DNA of 50,178 nt from Pseudomonas putida W15Oct28 (GTDB lineage Bacteria > Pseudomonadota > Gammaproteobacteria > Pseudomonadales > Pseudomonadaceae), in contig NZ_JENB01000037.1 of assembly GCF_000708715.2 (NCBI RefSeq), forward strand, positions 1-50,178, given 5' to 3'. Position 1 is the stretch's first letter. Each line of letters starts with the position of its first letter. The position numbers were made by a program, and so were the translations under genes. Below are positions 49,525 through 50,178 of this stretch, one piece after another. Below the pieces are notes generated by a model. The model was not told the DNA's origin, ran no database searches, and saw only the letters and a list, made by a program, of their open reading frames with translations.

Positions 49525-50178
49525 ATGAATGCACAAGACAAGAAAGTAATCGAAGAACGCGAAGTCGCCCTCGTCCCGTTGAACAATCTGGTCGCTGAAG
49601 ACCTGGGCCAAGGCGAAAAGATCGTCAACGAGTGGCTACTGGACCTCAGCGGCAATCAGATCGACCTCGCCACCGTCAAGGCCTGGGCCGGCGCGGTGCC
49701 AGTGGTCGGCAACATCGTCGCCCTGTTCGATGCCCTGGGCGACATCATCCACCTGACCAAGACCGGCTCCAGTGACCCGCTGGACTGGGTCAGCCTGGGC
49801 ATCAACCTGATCGGTGTGGTCACCCTCCCTTTGGGGCCTGCTGGACAGGGCCGGCGCGGTCATCAGCACCGCAGCCGGGGCGCTTCAGTACGGCGCGACC
49901 GAGGGCTACAAAGCGGCAGCGAGCAACACTGGCCTGGTTGTAAAACTTGTTCAGCCACACATCAAAGTGCTCAAGGGCCTGGCCGTGCTGATCCGGCAAA
50001 TGCTCACCGCGCTGGCCAACCCGGCCACACAAAACAGCATTGCCTGGCTGCTCGCCCAGCTCAACGCTGGCCTGCGCAAGCGCAAACCCGCGCGCCGGCT
50101 CTCGGTCAACACCCCGGCGCACGGCTCGGGCGTGGCGAAGCAAAAAGGCACCGCAAGCAGCGTGGAAGCCACCCACAA
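49525..50178 (+). pseudogene. RHS-type polymorphic toxin, N-terminal part with apparent frameshift
   Basis: The frame from the ATG at 49525 reads EEREVALVPLNNLVAEDLGQ, then VKAWAGAVPVVGNIVALFDA and a hydrophobic segment, which resembles the N-terminal region of PAAR-less RHS proteins of Pseudomonas. At a run of four G (49833-49836) the coding potential moves to the +2 frame: LLDRAGAVISTAAGALQYGA continues there to the window end (ATEGYKAAASNTGLVVKLVQ). Both frames remain open, but only the second has normal codon bias. One extra G would explain it, by mutation or sequencing error. The 3' end is outside the window. Confidence 0.55.

Noticed and set aside
49360..49869. Minus-strand open frames in and near the toxin gene
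   Set aside because: They are antisense to the RHS-like frame or lie in AT-rich non-coding DNA without start signals.
1..50178. tRNA or rRNA genes
   Set aside because: None was recognised by reading; no CCA-ended cloverleaf or rRNA signature was noticed, though a tRNAscan run was not possible.

Overview
The window looks like a chromosomal segment of a Pseudomonas putida-group bacterium. The coding DNA is GC-rich with strong G/C third positions. Many intergenic gaps carry Pseudomonas REP palindromes (cores GTGGGAGCGGGC and GTAGGAGCGGCC). The gene families (mdc malonate decarboxylase, ChlI/ChlD-type cobaltochelatase, VpsR-like sigma-54 activator, DUF2790, DUF3077) also fit that group. Assignments rest on reading motifs and translations; no database search was run.

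Layout: (1) 1-1035, minus strand: 3'-truncated, lower-GC gene of unknown function. (2) 1180-8681, minus strand: malonate operon mdcABCDEGH followed by transporter genes madL-madM. Junctions overlap or nearly touch except for a REP doublet between mdcH and madL. mdcB carries a REP doublet inside its reading frame, and no mdcR-type regulator is adjacent. (3) 8937-11175, plus: 3-hydroxyisobutyryl-CoA hydrolase-like protein and acyl-CoA dehydrogenase. (4) 11315-18188: LysR regulator divergent from a DUF2790 gene across a 33-bp palindrome, trmK, ridA-like gene, U32 peptidase-type RNA hydroxylase, VpsR-like sigma-54 activator and a small conserved protein. (5) 18295-25125, minus: cobW-cobN-chlI-chlD-like cobalt insertion operon under a cobalamin riboswitch. 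(6) 25237-28972, plus: glyoxalase-fold protein, small unknown, ABC-F ATPase with a structured leader, branched-chain aminotransferase. (7) 29101-35728: PACE efflux protein divergent from a LysR regulator, hydantoinase/oxoprolinase hyuB-hyuA, AraC regulator. (8) 35738-45381: mostly envelope and regulatory genes (DUF2950, DUF3300, lipoprotein, putative porin, RidA-like, PLDc_N-like, GlxA-like, TetR, DMT transporter, beta-propeller) plus a DUF3077 remnant. (9) 45579-48910, plus: sulfonate-type binding protein, LLM flavin monooxygenase and bicupin ureidoglycine aminohydrolase-like protein. (10) 48911-50178: AT-rich gap, then the start of an RHS-type polymorphic toxin gene with an apparent +1 frameshift.

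Functionally, MadLM imports malonate and MdcACDE converts it to acetyl units; MdcB and MdcG make and attach the MdcC prosthetic group and MdcH primes it. The cobalt genes serve aerobic cobalamin synthesis and should be repressed by B12. The most unusual signals are the REP doublet translated inside mdcB, the mini-ORF/hairpin leader of the ABC-F gene, the likely non-AUG start of the chlD-like gene and the frameshifted toxin.
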